From assembly GCA_013396655.1 (NCBI GenBank), contig WBMV01008592.1, positions 562,706-626,705 on the forward strand: a stretch of DNA of 64,000 nt. The letters run 5' to 3'. The DNA comes from Campylorhamphus procurvoides (Eukaryota; Chordata; Aves; Passeriformes; Dendrocolaptidae). Made by a program: the position numbers and the translations under genes. How positions within the stretch are numbered: the first letter of the stretch is position 1; the number at the start of each line of letters is the position of its first letter. Under the pieces are notes generated by a model. The model was not told the origin of the DNA, ran no database searches, and saw nothing but the letters and a program-made list of their open reading frames with translations. This document shows positions 26,101 to 38,690 of this stretch, piece after piece.

Positions 26101-28899
26101 TAGTTCAAGCCTTTATTTTCTTCTTTCTTTGTCAGCTTTTTGCATTGTTAATTGATTTGCTGTAGTGCTGCTGTCAGTAGTTTACCAATAGTCTGGTAGA
26201 ATCTCATGACTGGCATTTTGCCTTTTTAAAAACCATCTCATTGCTGCAGTAAAGAATCTGAACCTCTAAATCAGCTATCATAGCTGTTAGACTTCTTTTA
26301 TCATTATTAATGTGCTCTTGGGAAAGGAATATTGAACGATAACTAGGACCAAGTAAAGTACTGGAATAAGCTTGAAAAGGTCAGTTTCTAGGCAAGAGGC
26401 CTTTAGTATGTTATCTCTATTTTTATGTTCTAATATAGTGACATGCATGAATTTATAATTTAAATTTATATTTTAAATGGAATTTAAAATGCTGCTATAG
26501 ATGACACTTTATAAAAAATCATTGTTAGCAAACCACACCTCAGCAACATGGGTGAAATTAAATTCAGTTTAATTCTTAACTGCTCTATTTTAGTGGTTTT
26601 ACAGGTTTTATGTTAAAAGTGGTGACAAATATTGGGTGTGTTTTTCCACATAATTATAGAAAAATATTAAATATTTTGAAAATTGTGATACTTGTATTCT
26701 ATAAATTTGGTTTTAAAATTGTAAATTAAGTGCTATTTTATTTTATGCCTAAGGGAGTTTAGGTAAAGAAAGTAATGATAGAATTTGAAGGAAACTTTGG
26801 AAAAATGGATACTTCGTGACAAGCAACTGCAATATGCACAGGAAATACTTCTGGGGGAAAACCCATTTAAGCACTGCGTGATACTGTGGGATATCAAATG
26901 TTTTGACAGTAATTTTCAGTATCTTCCAGGTAGGTGTATTGTTATGATCAAGGATGAGGAAAGCTAATACAAATCTGTAGGTATATTAAGTGATCATGTA
27001 AGATTTCTCTCTTTTTAGTCCTGAGTGATAACAAAATAAGGAACTGGCTCTGATATAAAATCATTTGTTGGCTTATTGCTCTATTTGTCTAATGGGAATT
27101 CTTTAATATGGTGTTCTACTGATAACTTGTATGCTAGGAGATCAGACAACATAAGATACTTTGAAATTTTTCATTACTCAATCTTAAAGGTAGGTTATCC
27201 TTTTAGCAGCAATCTGCATATGCATGTTATGTGAGCCTGAGATACCAGTGCTTATTTGTAAGATACTTTAGAGGCTGTATGTTCCTCATGCATTCAACCC
27301 TGAAGGTCACTGCTGATATCTGTGTATATGTGAAATAATAAAATATAGAATATGCATTTGGTTTAAGCTTTTGAAGCCTAATTATCCCAAAAAGGAATCT
27401 GTAGTTAAGTGCATTTTCTGAAATTATGGGAAGGGAGAAAGACTGCAGACAGGAAGTTCTATGAGCTGAAAAGGTGGCAGTGGAAAGTTATTCTTCAACT
27501 GAATGCTTTTTGTCAAACTCTTACATTTTTATCAATGTTTAAAAATGAAAGGCCATCCCAGACAACATATATTTAACCATGTGAAGTAGAAGGCAAAGAA
27601 CAGTTATTTTTTAAAATAAATATTTTAACCCCCCCCAACAATATCCATCATAAAAATTTACAATCCTTTCCTTTTCTGTCTCTGTGTCTCTAAGTTACAT
27701 GCATATATTTACATTGCACAGGGGACAGGTGGTAGCACTTCTTATTAGAAAATGGCAGCAAATATTGTTTATTAGCACTACTTAGAATAGAATAAATGCT
27801 TTCTACTAGATTGTGACAATTGAAAAGTATTTTCCATTTACCAAGCTGAAGATAAAGCCAGTCTTCTTCATCAACCCTTTAACAGTAAATGTAAATGCAG
27901 GCATATTAACTATTATTTAGAGGTAGTGCATATTCTACATCTAATTTATAAATCATAGGTAGATTCTAATGAGATTTCAGAAGAGCCGTTTCTTTTCACT
28001 TAACTCTGTACTTTGATATCATTTTGCTAAAGAAACCCAAGAAGTTTTCTCTGCCAAAACTTTCCATTCAGCATGATTTTCCTTTTCCAGCATCGAGCAG
28101 CATCACCTTGGGGAATCCGATATGACTGTGTAAATTGAAGCAGTAATTCTAGAGGAGGTGGTTTTTCTTTAGAAGACTAACCAACTGAGGTTCAGGAAAA
28201 AACCCTCTTGAACAGGTAACATTTTGGGAAGTCACTTGATTTATTCTTCATTGATGTCAATGTGATCACACCTAACACGAGTGAATTTCATATAATGTAT
28301 ATTTCATGAATTGCGCAATGTTATCTGTAATTTCAAAATTTTTTTGTTGTCATGAATTTCGTGGAGTTATGTTGCTTAGAGGTGTTGTGTGGGAATGTTC
28401 CATGTTACTGCAAGTATTGGAATGGGTTTTACTTGCATGTTAATTAGCAAATTGAAATGGCTGATCAGAGGTGCAATAGTTTGGCCTTTTAAAATTTACC
28501 ACTATTTTATCCAGAAAATTTATAAGTCTTATAGTCCATTTATCTGGGAAATGGCAGTGATATTAAAGATACCTCTTACAGACACAGATCGGAAGACTTG
28601 AGAGCATGTGGCAGCTGGGACATGCATGTGTAGAAAAGCTGAGATTCGCAAAATGTTTTGATTTCCACACTGTTGCACACTGACAATTCTAGATGATACT
28701 GGACCTGGTTTTGTTTTTGGTTTGGGTATTTCTTTTTCAGTGAGGCTCCTTGTCTCTGTGCTATTTGCATTTCTGAATCATCTATGAATTAGGATCCATG
28801 AGCAGGAAATGCAATGATACCTGTTTAATTCTTCAAGAAGATTGAAAGAGTAGCTTTGACCAACAAATGCATAGATGTTTAGCGATTTAGAAAAACTCT
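23166..28899. other. Unique sequence, no gene seen
   Basis: This is mainly AT-rich DNA, with GC-richer patches at about 23930-24070 and 24590-24960 that hold short unrecognised frames. The region around 26440-26770 is extremely AT-rich. A 99-codon frame at 25360-25659 has no recognisable domain. No RNA gene or interspersed repeat was identified. Confidence 0.5.
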
Positions 28900-28984
28900 T
28901 CTAACAACAAAACAAGCCTCCCCCCAAACTCCCAACTAAAGAAAAAAACATAACACCCAAACCCCACACAATAAAACCAAATAC
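28900..28984. repeat. A/C-rich low-complexity tract
   Basis: In the 60 bases at 28921-28980, 55 are A or C, with a single G. The tract is followed 40 bases later by a G/T-rich tract (29024-29061) that is roughly its reverse complement, so the pair could form an imperfect hairpin. Confidence 0.75.
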
Positions 28985-29023
28985 CAGTCAAGCTCTTTTG
29001 ACTCCAAAATGGCCATCTACACA

Positions 29024-29061
29024 ATTTTGTTTGGTCTTTGGGGTGTTTGCTGGGTTTTTTT
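29024..29061. repeat. G/T-rich low-complexity tract, inverted partner of 28900-28984
   Basis: The tract is T runs with GG and GGGG blocks and contains only two C residues. Its reverse complement resembles the A/C tract just upstream in composition and spacing of the C blocks, but is not identical. Confidence 0.6.
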
Positions 29062-31239
29062 CTACCAGACTGTTTTCAAGTGGAGAGAGAAAAACTGCAT
29101 TTTGGCAGTAGCTTCCATTTCCAGACTTTCTTAGTTCTCTTATAAGCCCCAGTAGTATTCAGATTGAGGGGAGGATTTTAGCTGTCTGCTAGTGATGTTT
29201 GTTTGGTTTTAGTGGTTTGCTTCTTGATCGAGATGCTTGTTGAAGTGGCCCAAGCACTAGAATCTCAAGTCTTGTAAGTAGCTCCTTACTTTGTCATCTA
29301 AGTCAGGTTGTATGTAGCTTATGAGTGGGACTATATGAAGCTCTGATTGTCCAGTTTTCCCCAATGCAATCCTGTTTGAACTGAGTTAGAAAGGAGGCTC
29401 CCCTACAAATGGAAGAACGAGTCCATATATTTAGTAAAAATAGAGGTGTTGAATCTCTTTCATATGCATTGCATATGCCTCCTGCATACCAAGCACAGTA
29501 CATTTCATGTTTTCAAAAGTGAATTACAAAGATGTCTTTGAGGTTGGAAGATATTTAAATGTCTTTTATTAAATGCTTTTTTCTGTACCTTGGCATCCTA
29601 ATTTTTCTTGTGTTTCTCATCATTCAAGTCCTCCTTCTTTCACCAGTAAAGCATTTCACAGTGTGTCTAGTCAAATGTCAGGAGGTGGTGCACCACTGAA
29701 AATGTGTCACAGAGATCTCTTACTAAAAGTCTACTGAAAAATGCTTGGAACAGCTGCAGGGGAAGATGCAGTTTTGTTTCATTCTCACTGTTTTTCTTGA
29801 CTCAGGAAAATCTGGTTTGGAGCTTTGATGAGTTCAGAGTAATTCTGCCAAAAGGCAGAAATGGCATGTAAAGCCACAGAAAAGGATGGCTCCCCCTTTA
29901 CTGAAATATGTTCTTGATATGAGAAGAATTCGAAGACAGCTACTTATGGGCCTGCTGGGGATGGCAGGGGAGTCAGCCCAGAGCCCTGGTCATTGGGCAA
30001 ATTCACATTTATGGGTTTGGGCCAAGAAAGAGTCTCTTACTGTGTGTCACCTTCTGGTCAACTGAAAGGTTTGATTTCCTTCTGAACAGAGCCCTCCCCT
30101 TCCCTCTCCAGATTGGCTTTGCCTGGGCATGGCCATTTATAAGCAGCTCTGAAACTTGCCTCTCTTGTTGCTCAGAAGCTCAACCATGTTTTTAAATGCC
30201 CAGTTGTAAACATCTACATTGAAAATACAACATGTAAAATCAAATTAATATGAAAGTTGTAAATTATGTTTGGGACAGGACCACAGTAATCCTTTCCTAG
30301 GTATTAAATCTGGAAGGCATAAAGAGTGCATGCCTACAGCAGGTTATGAGGTCAGAAAATTCACAAAACATGTTGTTTGTTAGAAATTTGTCAATGGCCA
30401 GGTTTTCCAGGTTCTCAGAAAATGGAACAAAAGTTAACTGTAATAAAATCATTCTTCTAATTGTCTTTTCAGTTTAATTTACAGTGCTTAAAGAAGGGTG
30501 GTCTGAAGCTCAATAGTACCATCGTTTTCTCCATGGTTGGTTTGTTTTGAGCATATCTCAGTACAATGCAGGTAAAAAGAAATACTTTGGTTTTGAAGCT
30601 TGTAGAAAGATCTCCTTTTCCTTTTCTCTCTACCAGTTCCATCAGAATGAACTTGATATGTTTTCCCATGGCATAACATTTGCTGAGAACTGGAGTTTAC
30701 TCTCGAAGAACTTCAGAAAAAGTCTTCCCTTTTTTTCTTTCTCTAATGTAAAAAATTCTTGCCTTTTTTTTTTTTTGGTGTTCAGAGGCACTAAGGATCA
30801 GAGGAAGCCTTTTGTTAAAAGTAATAGGTTGTCCTGATGTTTTAACCACATATTTTTCATCCTTCCCTGCTACTTACCCCTAGCCAAGAAATGCCGATTT
30901 TATACTTTTGCTCTAATGTGTTTATAGTCTTTGGATTATTTTAGACTTCTTCAGACTCCAATGTAACATTTATTTGCTCTTGCCTTGCATTCCTTGTAGT
31001 ATTACCAGATAAATCTAGCATTCTCTTGTTCTCTGTGTGTTTAGATTTTATTATATTGTAATTTGTACTATCCTACTATATATTGCCGTGCACTGGGAAT
31101 TCCAGCTGTATTTGCAGGCATGGTTGTACCTTTCTCAAATTGTTTTAGCATAAATAATATAACTACTGTCTTGTTTATCCTCTTGATTCCTGGACTATTC
31201 AATATACCACTGAATTTTCTACATTTTTCCCGATTGGTT
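29062..31239. other. Mostly unique sequence, no gene seen
   Basis: No exon or interspersed repeat is recognised. A GC-richer patch at about 29940-30180 carries a promoter-like group of motifs, listed separately. A T run lies at 30764-30776. Confidence 0.5.
30090..30190 (+). promoter_or_regulatory. Promoter-like motif cluster (weak candidate)
   Basis: Within 100 bases on the plus strand there is a C-rich box (CCCTCCCC at about 30092), an inverted CCAAT box (ATTGG at 30112-30116), and a TATA-like TATAAG at 30138-30143. An ATG follows at 30186, but it opens only a seven-codon frame. The order and spacing resemble a core promoter of RNA polymerase II. Such motifs also arise by chance, there is no CpG enrichment, and no downstream exon is recognisable. 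This is inference only. Confidence 0.15.
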
Positions 31240-31870
31240 AAATGAAGTTGTCTTTATGCTGATGTTGTTGAATGGCAGGAAGATCTGACTGCCCCACCAG
31301 TGAAGGCTAGTTGGGAACCCTGCAATGCAACAAAGCAGGTGACCATCCCAACAAGAAGCCAGGGTGCTGAGCCGTGAGTCAGGGCTGGAGACAGCAGTCA
31401 GGTTCAGAACCTGACCAGTGAATTCCCAGAAAGTCCACAGTGAGTTGGGGATATTTGAAGCCAAGCCAGCAGATCTGGGCCAGGGTGAAGTCCATGGTGA
31501 TAGGAGAGCAGACATCGACACAGTCACAGCCCAGTTATGCTGCAGCAGTGAGGGAACCCAATGGTACAATTCCAGCCAAAGAGCAGCTCCCAAGGAAAAA
31601 TTGGGCCAGAACCTACCTTTTATTTTATTTTTCTTCTCAGCAGCACAGTTGAGTTTGGACTCAGCTGCTAAGATACAGCTGGAGATACATTAAAAGCCAT
31701 ATTCGACCGCAGATCATTTGCACCCAGGAGTTAGTTAGCTCACCTTCATCTGCCAGAGTGCTTGTAAGGGATGCACCTGTGTAGTTTTCTGTATTCAATG
31801 TAGGGTAATAGTCCCCAGACCCCAACCACAGCTGGAAATGCTGAGCAAGATGTGCAGTAGACAACACTGT
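31240..31870. other. Unclassified GC-richer block
   Basis: The sequence changes abruptly from AT-rich flanks to GC-richer DNA over about 600 bases. It carries long overlapping frames on both strands: 124 codons on minus at 31219-31593, and 91 and 70 codons on plus. The coexistence of long frames on both strands points to low stop density from base composition, not to a gene. I recognise no protein motif. An old LTR or another unrecognised interspersed repeat would fit the sharp compositional boundary, but I see no terminal repeats or target duplications. Confidence 0.3.
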
Positions 31871-32702
31871 ATTTTCTCTTTCTCAGCCAATTTTTTTTTT
31901 CTTTCCTCTCTCTTTAATGTTGGGGTTCAAATAGGTATTCTCTGAATCTCTTCCACCTCCTATCCTCTGTTAGGAACCACTAATGTGAGGTTTTACATGC
32001 AATGATGAGTGCATCTTCTTTCTTCTTATCTGAGCTTAGAAGCCCATGTGATCAAGAAAATGTCAAACGTCAACTTTATAGTATGACTAATCTTGAGTGT
32101 TGAACAAACAGCTTCTTAACTCTTAGGACACTATGCTACCACACAGTCAGCTGCATGTTTCTAGTGTTTTCAGTTTTGCTCTTTAGAAACTGAAATGTTT
32201 GATTAATTATCTGTTTAAACAGATCCTGTTTGATCTGCATCATGTCTTTTCTGACCATCTGCAGTCTGTTCTTGATGCTGTTTTATTTCTGCTTACTGAC
32301 TCTCTTGTATTCCATACATCAGTCTCTTAACTCATATGCTTTCATTGAGTAGACAGGTTGAAGATGTCTTAGATTTACCTTCCTAATGGAGTAGAATGGG
32401 TCTTTATGCAACTATCAAACTTGCTTTTTAGTCTACTTTCATCATTGAATTATCTTTTTCTGGAAGACTTAACAAAATTAATATCCAGGAAGTGACAAAA
32501 ATTAAACACTAAACCAAAGCCACTGAGCATGGTTCTAGGCACTGACTTTAGCATGTTTCTTTTTTCTCTTCCTTTCTAGTCTTCATCCAATCTTACATAG
32601 GGAATTAGTTGACTTAAAAATAATAGTAGCAGGAATTAGGAGGACAGAATGAATGTGCATTATGTTTTTGGGAGGAAGATTTAAAAAAAAAATTAGGTTG
32701 GG

Positions 32703-32718
32703 TTTTTTTTTTTTTTTT
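32703..32718. repeat. T16 homopolymer
   Basis: Sixteen consecutive T residues follow an A-rich stretch just upstream. No associated element is recognised. Confidence 0.9.
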
Positions 32719-33350
32719 AATCTTTATACTTTTAATCAGGAAATCTATCAGTAAAGGCAATGAGTCACTAAAAATGTCCTAAGGGAAAAAAAAAAAGAAA
32801 CAAAGTACATACTAAATGCTGGAAGATCATGCTGGTTCAGAATTTTCCGTGTTAAAAAAACTGTTTTCCTGAACTAGGTGGAGGACAAACCTCGGTAATT
32901 CTGTGCTGTGGGATTGTAGAGGTGATATTGTGCAGAGAATTTAGCTGCTGTGTGATTTAAATGCTTTTTCTTGTCCTGTACTTTAGGATTTTATACTTGT
33001 GATCCTAGGCATAACATATATGTACCAGTTTTACTTCACAAATATGCTAGAAAAGTTCAGCTCTTCCACATCTGTGAAAATATATTTTAATCTTTATTAT
33101 TTTAACAGACTCAGATTTCCATAAAAACAATGATTATATCTCTTATAAGGTTAACCTAGAATGGGTGAGAATTGGGTTTTGTTTAGTTTTACACGCTGTT
33201 CCTGTCTAAAGGAAGCCTGACATACTAGAATTTAGTGGTTGGAAGGATTAAGGCACCTTATGCTTTTGCTAGCATTTAACTATTGTATAAATTTGAAAAA
33301 AAGTCATGTTTTGTTGAAAGCTCAAAATGCTCACCTGTACCTTCCATTAG

Positions 33351-33400
33351 TGTATGACTTGCAGTCAGAAGACCTTAAAATTGAGTTCTGTCATTGAAAT
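33351..33400 (+). mobile_element. Possible MIR-type SINE 5' relic (weak)
   Basis: The segment around 'gcagtcagaagacctt' (33361) followed by 'gagttctgtc' resembles the tRNA-related head of MIR elements, where a 'gagtcaga..gacctgggttcgaatcc' pattern occurs. The match is short and the B-box-like part is degraded, so chance similarity is quite possible. Confidence 0.2.
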
Positions 33401-36400
33401 TTCAAATGCTTATAATAATAATAAAAAAGGAATAAGAAAAACTTTAATAGTTTTTCCTAAATAAATCAAGTGCTTTAGGCAAAAGTCCATGTTAAGCAAG
33501 CAAGCCAAAAATCAACAGTTCTCATTTAGGAAATGTTTACCAAATGAACAATTGATATTCATTTAAACAAAACCATGATTTCTTTGGAGACAATCTTGCC
33601 TTGGCAAACCATTTTAATGATATGACAGTGAATTTTTAAAAGTGAAATGCTTCGCAGATGGCATCCTTACAAATATCTCACAATGATTTATGAAGCTATT
33701 GTGGTGTTGTTAGTTAACCAAAACCTACTACTTATCTAGCAGTAAGACAGAATTTGTATTGATGGTCATTAATGCTGGTATAACTTCAAAACAGAAGAAT
33801 GTTTGAATGGTGTTATTCCACACTGTTAGAGCCAATCCTAACATCTTGATTGTTTGTTTGTTCAATTATACTTAGATTAAATTCAAAACAGCCAGCTGAT
33901 ATTAGCAGCTGGTAAATATTTACTGCTCATTTGCCAAATTCCTCAGAGCAAAAATTTTTGCTTTTTCTGTGTCCTAATACTTAATGGATAAAAATTCATT
34001 CCTTAAAAATTGCACTGTAGGAAGTAGGGAGGTGGTGGAAGGGAGCTTATACACTGTAGATACTCCTTGCATATGAAAAAATGTATGCAGGAGTTTTGGG
34101 AACATTACAGGGCTGGATACTCTGTATGTTGAAAAAAATACCTGTCTCCCTTGAAAATGCACCAAGACTTGAATGAACCACCTGGCTATTTGGGGTGTAC
34201 CTGTGCCCGTGCTTGTTTAGCACAGCTTCATCCAGCAGGCTTAGTATTTAGGAGGGAATAGGAATACCGGAAGAGGTGTGCAAGTTGGATTTGCGTACTG
34301 AATCAGAAGGCATCCTACTACAGTGAAAGCCACCTGACATTTGCTTTAGGAAGTGCAGAGGAAAGGCATTTACCCTTTGAATCATCCATCAACTGTTGGG
34401 TATATGGATGTATCTGTCCTAGGAAAATGTGATGGAGTGTTGTTAACCAGTAAAAGGTGTTAGCTGTTCAGGAAGTGACAAGGACTGTGTTTTGGGCTGT
34501 TGCACAGCATAACTCCAGATTCATGACTCCCATAAATTAAAAGTAGGTTTGAGAGGTATGTGGCCTAGAATGAATGAATTTAGAAGATAATGTAATTGTT
34601 CATCAGAGACTGGTAAACCACAGAACCCCAAGCATATTCAAATGGATGTATGTGCCTGTATTTTCTTTTTGCCACAGAATAAAATTACTGTATGACAGTT
34701 AAGGGAAAAAATATTGTTTCAAAACCTTGGCTCACAAGCAGAAGAAATGTGTCATGGACTTGAAATCTATATTTCATTTTTTTCTCATTGGTGGTTTTTT
34801 GTTTTTTTTTCCTCTCCCCCCCAGTTACTTTCTGACTTGAGGTACAGGTTTGGAACTTCATTAGGTGTTTTTTGTGGAAAAAAAATCCACTTATTTATAG
34901 TCAAATTACCAATTATATGAAGTGAACAAACTGAAAAGTGTAGGAAATCTTCAAAATGTTTTAACAGTGTACCTTCGCTTACTTATAGTAATATTAGATG
35001 CTGCTTTTAACACAGTTGGTTAGCAATATATATTAAAAAAATAAAATCTAACTTCCTAAACAAAAGGAACTTGACCTTGACAGTGTTCGTTGGAATTCAA
35101 GAGTTTGTATTTAAATGGGATAGGTAATTTGGTGTGTGATTGATATCATCTGGAGTTGTTCATTAAAAAGAGAAAGGTAAACAGTTCCCAGACATTACAG
35201 TGTGATAAATAATGAACAGAGGGGGCACCTGATCTCTCCTTCCTGCAGTATTTTGCTCAGTAAGGCAAGCACAGGATATTCTGAATTATTCATGAATTCC
35301 TACCTGGTATTGATTGAGTCCAACTGTCTTGCAAACTTTTTGGGTTTCTATTACAACATGCACCTCCTTTCATAACAAAATTATTTACTTTTGCCACAAC
35401 TTGCTTAATTCTGGATGAATCTGGTTGTTTGCAAACTCAGAGGAACTGTCATAGGGAAATGAAGGGTTACTGCCTTGGCTTAGTATTTCATAAAAGAGTG
35501 AATTGCATTGCACCTCTGAGAAAATGAAATTTCAGATCATGCCTCTAAAACCACATCTACAAAGAAACTTCACTGAGGCATTCATTCAGAGGTTTTTTGT
35601 TTTTTTCTATTTTGCTTTTTTCTGTTTCTTTCATAATTATATGTTAATACTGATCCTGCTCTCCTGACTGGCACTTCAGTGCCTCAAGGCATTTGGGTAT
35701 GGGTTGTAACACTAGTAAATTGTCACATATATGGAAATTGCCCATTTGCCACCAACACCGTATCAGAGAGGCAGCAGGAGGTCCTCACTTCTCTTTATAT
35801 GTGCTCTTAAGTTAATGCCTTTATTAGCAGGGAACTGTGAAGAGGAATATCAGGTTTTATTCCCAGGCCACTTTGCTGTGAGCTTTGCTGTCAACTTTTG
35901 CAGTGCTTTTTGGCACAGAGTCTCAACAGTTAGTGATAACCACTTAATTAGCCTCTGTTTAAAAGCTAGTTTTGGAGTCAGGATACTGTATTTCATGGCC
36001 TATCAGAATTCATGTTGCTTGTAAACATAATACTTTCAAAAATACACATGCAAAATGTGAGCATGAAAAAACAGGTGTGTTGACTTGTCTGAAGCAAAGC
36101 ACCTTTTACACATTAGACGTATTTAATTCTTAAGTTCATGGTGTGCATTGAATTTTTAATGTAGTACCTGGACAATAGCAATGAGTTTATTTTTCTGTGT
36201 TTTATTCTTTTGTATGTTTTTCTGAGAAAAAACATTCTTTGAAATAGTCATTTACCAGTGTTATACTTGAGGAGTGTATACAAAAAACACCCCAAAGCTC
36301 CAACAACCTAGATGAGTAATTTGAACTCGCTCAGGTATTTATATAACTTGTGTAATTTTACTGCTTCAGACAAGGAGCAGGGAATCAGAGGTCATCCTAA

Positions 36401-37769
36401 AGCATTTCATTACATAAACACTATGATTAAGCAGTGGCTAATGTTTAGAGGTATAATTTATTTTCCCCTATAAAACTTGTTTGTTTATTACACAGAAATT
36501 ATGTGACTGTGTTGTGTGAATTAGTTTCTAGGTAGCAGAAAGAATATGTTGCTAAGGGGAAAAAGTTATTATTTACTGGCCTTACTCTCATCTTTTGATG
36601 TTGTTTTCAAATAGAATTTGGATTTTAACCAGGTGCAACAACTGTTATGTACTTACTATGTACAGAGAGACTAAACCCAGAATTTATCCATACTTAGTTA
36701 AGGGAGGAAAGAAAGGACTTCTACTTGCAAAATACTGTTAGGTTGGTAAGTCAGGAAGTCACAGACATCAGAAGGGGAAAAGGCATGATTAGAAATGTTG
36801 GAGCCATTCTTATAGCAGATATAAAGCACAATAAAATCCAAAATTTGTAAAGATCCAGCCTGAAAAAGAACGGACTGCAATGTAGTATATAAGGAAATGA
36901 CAGCAGAAAAGATAAAAATGGCAGAGTTGGGAAAGTCTCTTGTTAATCCAGGGCAATGTGAAAGCCTAGATTAATAAATTTGTTTCCTGCATTTTTAAAT
37001 CTTCCACATAAAGAAAGATTTAGACTAATCTGGAATCAAATAATAATAAATTGGAGTATCATCCCTTTTAAGTCCTTTGCACATGCATAGGGACTTCTGA
37101 GAACTTTTCTTGTTATGTAGGACAGGGTACTTTTGGAAAAAGTAACTATGTTGTTAGAAACATGATAAATTGCTGTAAACATGGAACCTGGAGGTCTCTG
37201 GATATTACTAATGTAGAAAGAAAACTGCATATAGGACATCAGATTTTGCTTAGTATTGTGAAGAGTAGAGCACAGAGACTGTGAAAATCCTTGCTTAATG
37301 CTGAAAATGTTAGATGATCTGTAATCTGAAAGAACTGATATGCAACAAGAAGTAAGATGTGTAAAGAGAAAAATATCTTTTTTCATCCTGGAATTGCTGG
37401 AAGAGTAATAAACAGGAATTTAGTATGCATGGTGCCTTTCATGGACCTTCTGTGCTCTGCAGAATGGAAGATGCTATATTGTTAATACAAAAGAGACAGG
37501 GAGAGCAGCAGTTGTGGTTGGATGTTGGAGTACATGTTTATATGTCAAGATAAGGTCCCTTCTAATGTTTGGGCAAACACACTGTCTAATTATGATGTAA
37601 TTCAACAAAAATATCAACGCAGATAAATACGAGGTTTCCTCTATAAGCTGGTATTGGTATTGCCAACCCTGAGTGGCACATTTTGATGTTTGAGTCCCTT
37701 CCTGTCTCATCATGTTTGTGCATCATGTTGGAGTGTTACTCCTTTTTGACTTTGGTGAACAGCAGGAAT

Positions 37770-37950
37770 TCCTGTGGAACTGCTGGCTTCAGAGGGGTGC
37801 AGGAGGCCATTGAGCAGACAATATAATTGCATTCACATAAGCACTATCTTTGGCATATCTGTAGAATAAACCAAAGATCTCCTCACTCAACTTACTAACA
37901 GTGAACCGGCTAGCCCTGGACATGGGTTAAATGTCTCTGTTAATATGGGT
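37770..37950 (-). pseudogene. Possible decayed coding segment, unidentified
   Basis: On the minus strand an ATG near 37926 opens about 44 codons of balanced, non-repetitive amino-acid composition. They include the peptide SKLSEEIFGLFYRYAKDSAY. A stop follows, after which a second frame shifted by one base stays open for roughly another 25 codons. That pattern would fit an old retrocopy or mobile-element gene broken by a frameshift. I do not recognise the protein, and frames this short also arise by chance. The surrounding 37.4-38.5 kb has less extreme base composition than its neighbours, which is the only supporting context. Confidence 0.15.
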
Positions 37951-38584
37951 CATGGCAAGTTCTACACACAGTCCTAAGAATGGGAATTTTTCTTAAAAGA
38001 TGTGGTTGCCATTTGTGAACAATGATGTTATTCCAGCACACTAGCCATCTTCTTGCACCAGGCTTGCAAGTTTTCATATAACCAAGAGCCTTGAAAAGCT
38101 GAATCATGTAGTAGGTGTTTTGCTTTGCCTTGTCAGTGTTTGTAATGTCACTACTGTCAGTGCCAGAGAATTATAATTTGCCTGGATTAAATGCTGTCAA
38201 ATATCTCTATTGACCTTCATCATCATCTTTCCATCAACTACAATACCAGAAACAGAAGGCGTTTATACACTGGAGTCATAACATCAGTTCAGCAGAAACA
38301 AAGACCGAAGGAATCTATGTAGGCAAAAATGCCCACTCAAAACATGTTTGTGTGCTAAAAATCTCTCCACTCAAATAGGGCAAGCAAGGTCTTGCTGAAA
38401 GCATCCTAAGCCAAGCATTCATTGTCTTGAATTAGTGAGGAGCAGATTGAGAGACATCCCTAGGAATCGTAGCGACAACCCTGTTACCTAAGATATTCAC
38501 TTCATGCACTTATACAGGTGTGGGTTGAGTGCAGCTCTGCAATATATCTATTCAGAAGTGAGCATGCTAATTCTGGATGTTTGT

Positions 38585-38690
38585 TCTCAGTTAAGTACAT
38601 GTTCCTCTCTGGGTATAACATCTGTGCATAATTTCCTTATCTGTAAATTAGAGATGTTAATACATCTTTCAAGGTTTGTAGCAAGTTTTT
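38585..38690 (+). mobile_element. MIR-like SINE relic, core and 3' part
   Basis: The order 'ttaagtac', 'cctctctggg', 'tttccttatctgtaaa' (38632-38647), 'gagatgttaataca' (38651) and 'caaggtttgtag' follows the conserved centre of MIR elements. There, 'cttaacctctctg', 'tttcctcatctgtaaaatgg' and 'gataataatacct' appear in the same sequence. An extra ~15 bases separate the second and third parts. MIR is an ancient tRNA-derived SINE of amniotes and has long been inactive. Copies still recognisable in birds are old and are sometimes retained as regulatory DNA. Sequence inspection supports the identity moderately; retention for function is inference. Confidence 0.45.

Larger units (their letters stand above)
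31871..38584. other. Mostly unique sequence, no gene confirmed
   Basis: The stretch is AT-rich. It includes a T16 run at 32703-32718, a weak MIR-like patch at 33351-33400 and a possible decayed coding segment at about 37770-37950 (minus), the last two listed separately. Open frames of 97 codons (35731-36024, plus) and 116 codons (37036-37386, minus) have no domain I recognise. Confidence 0.45.
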
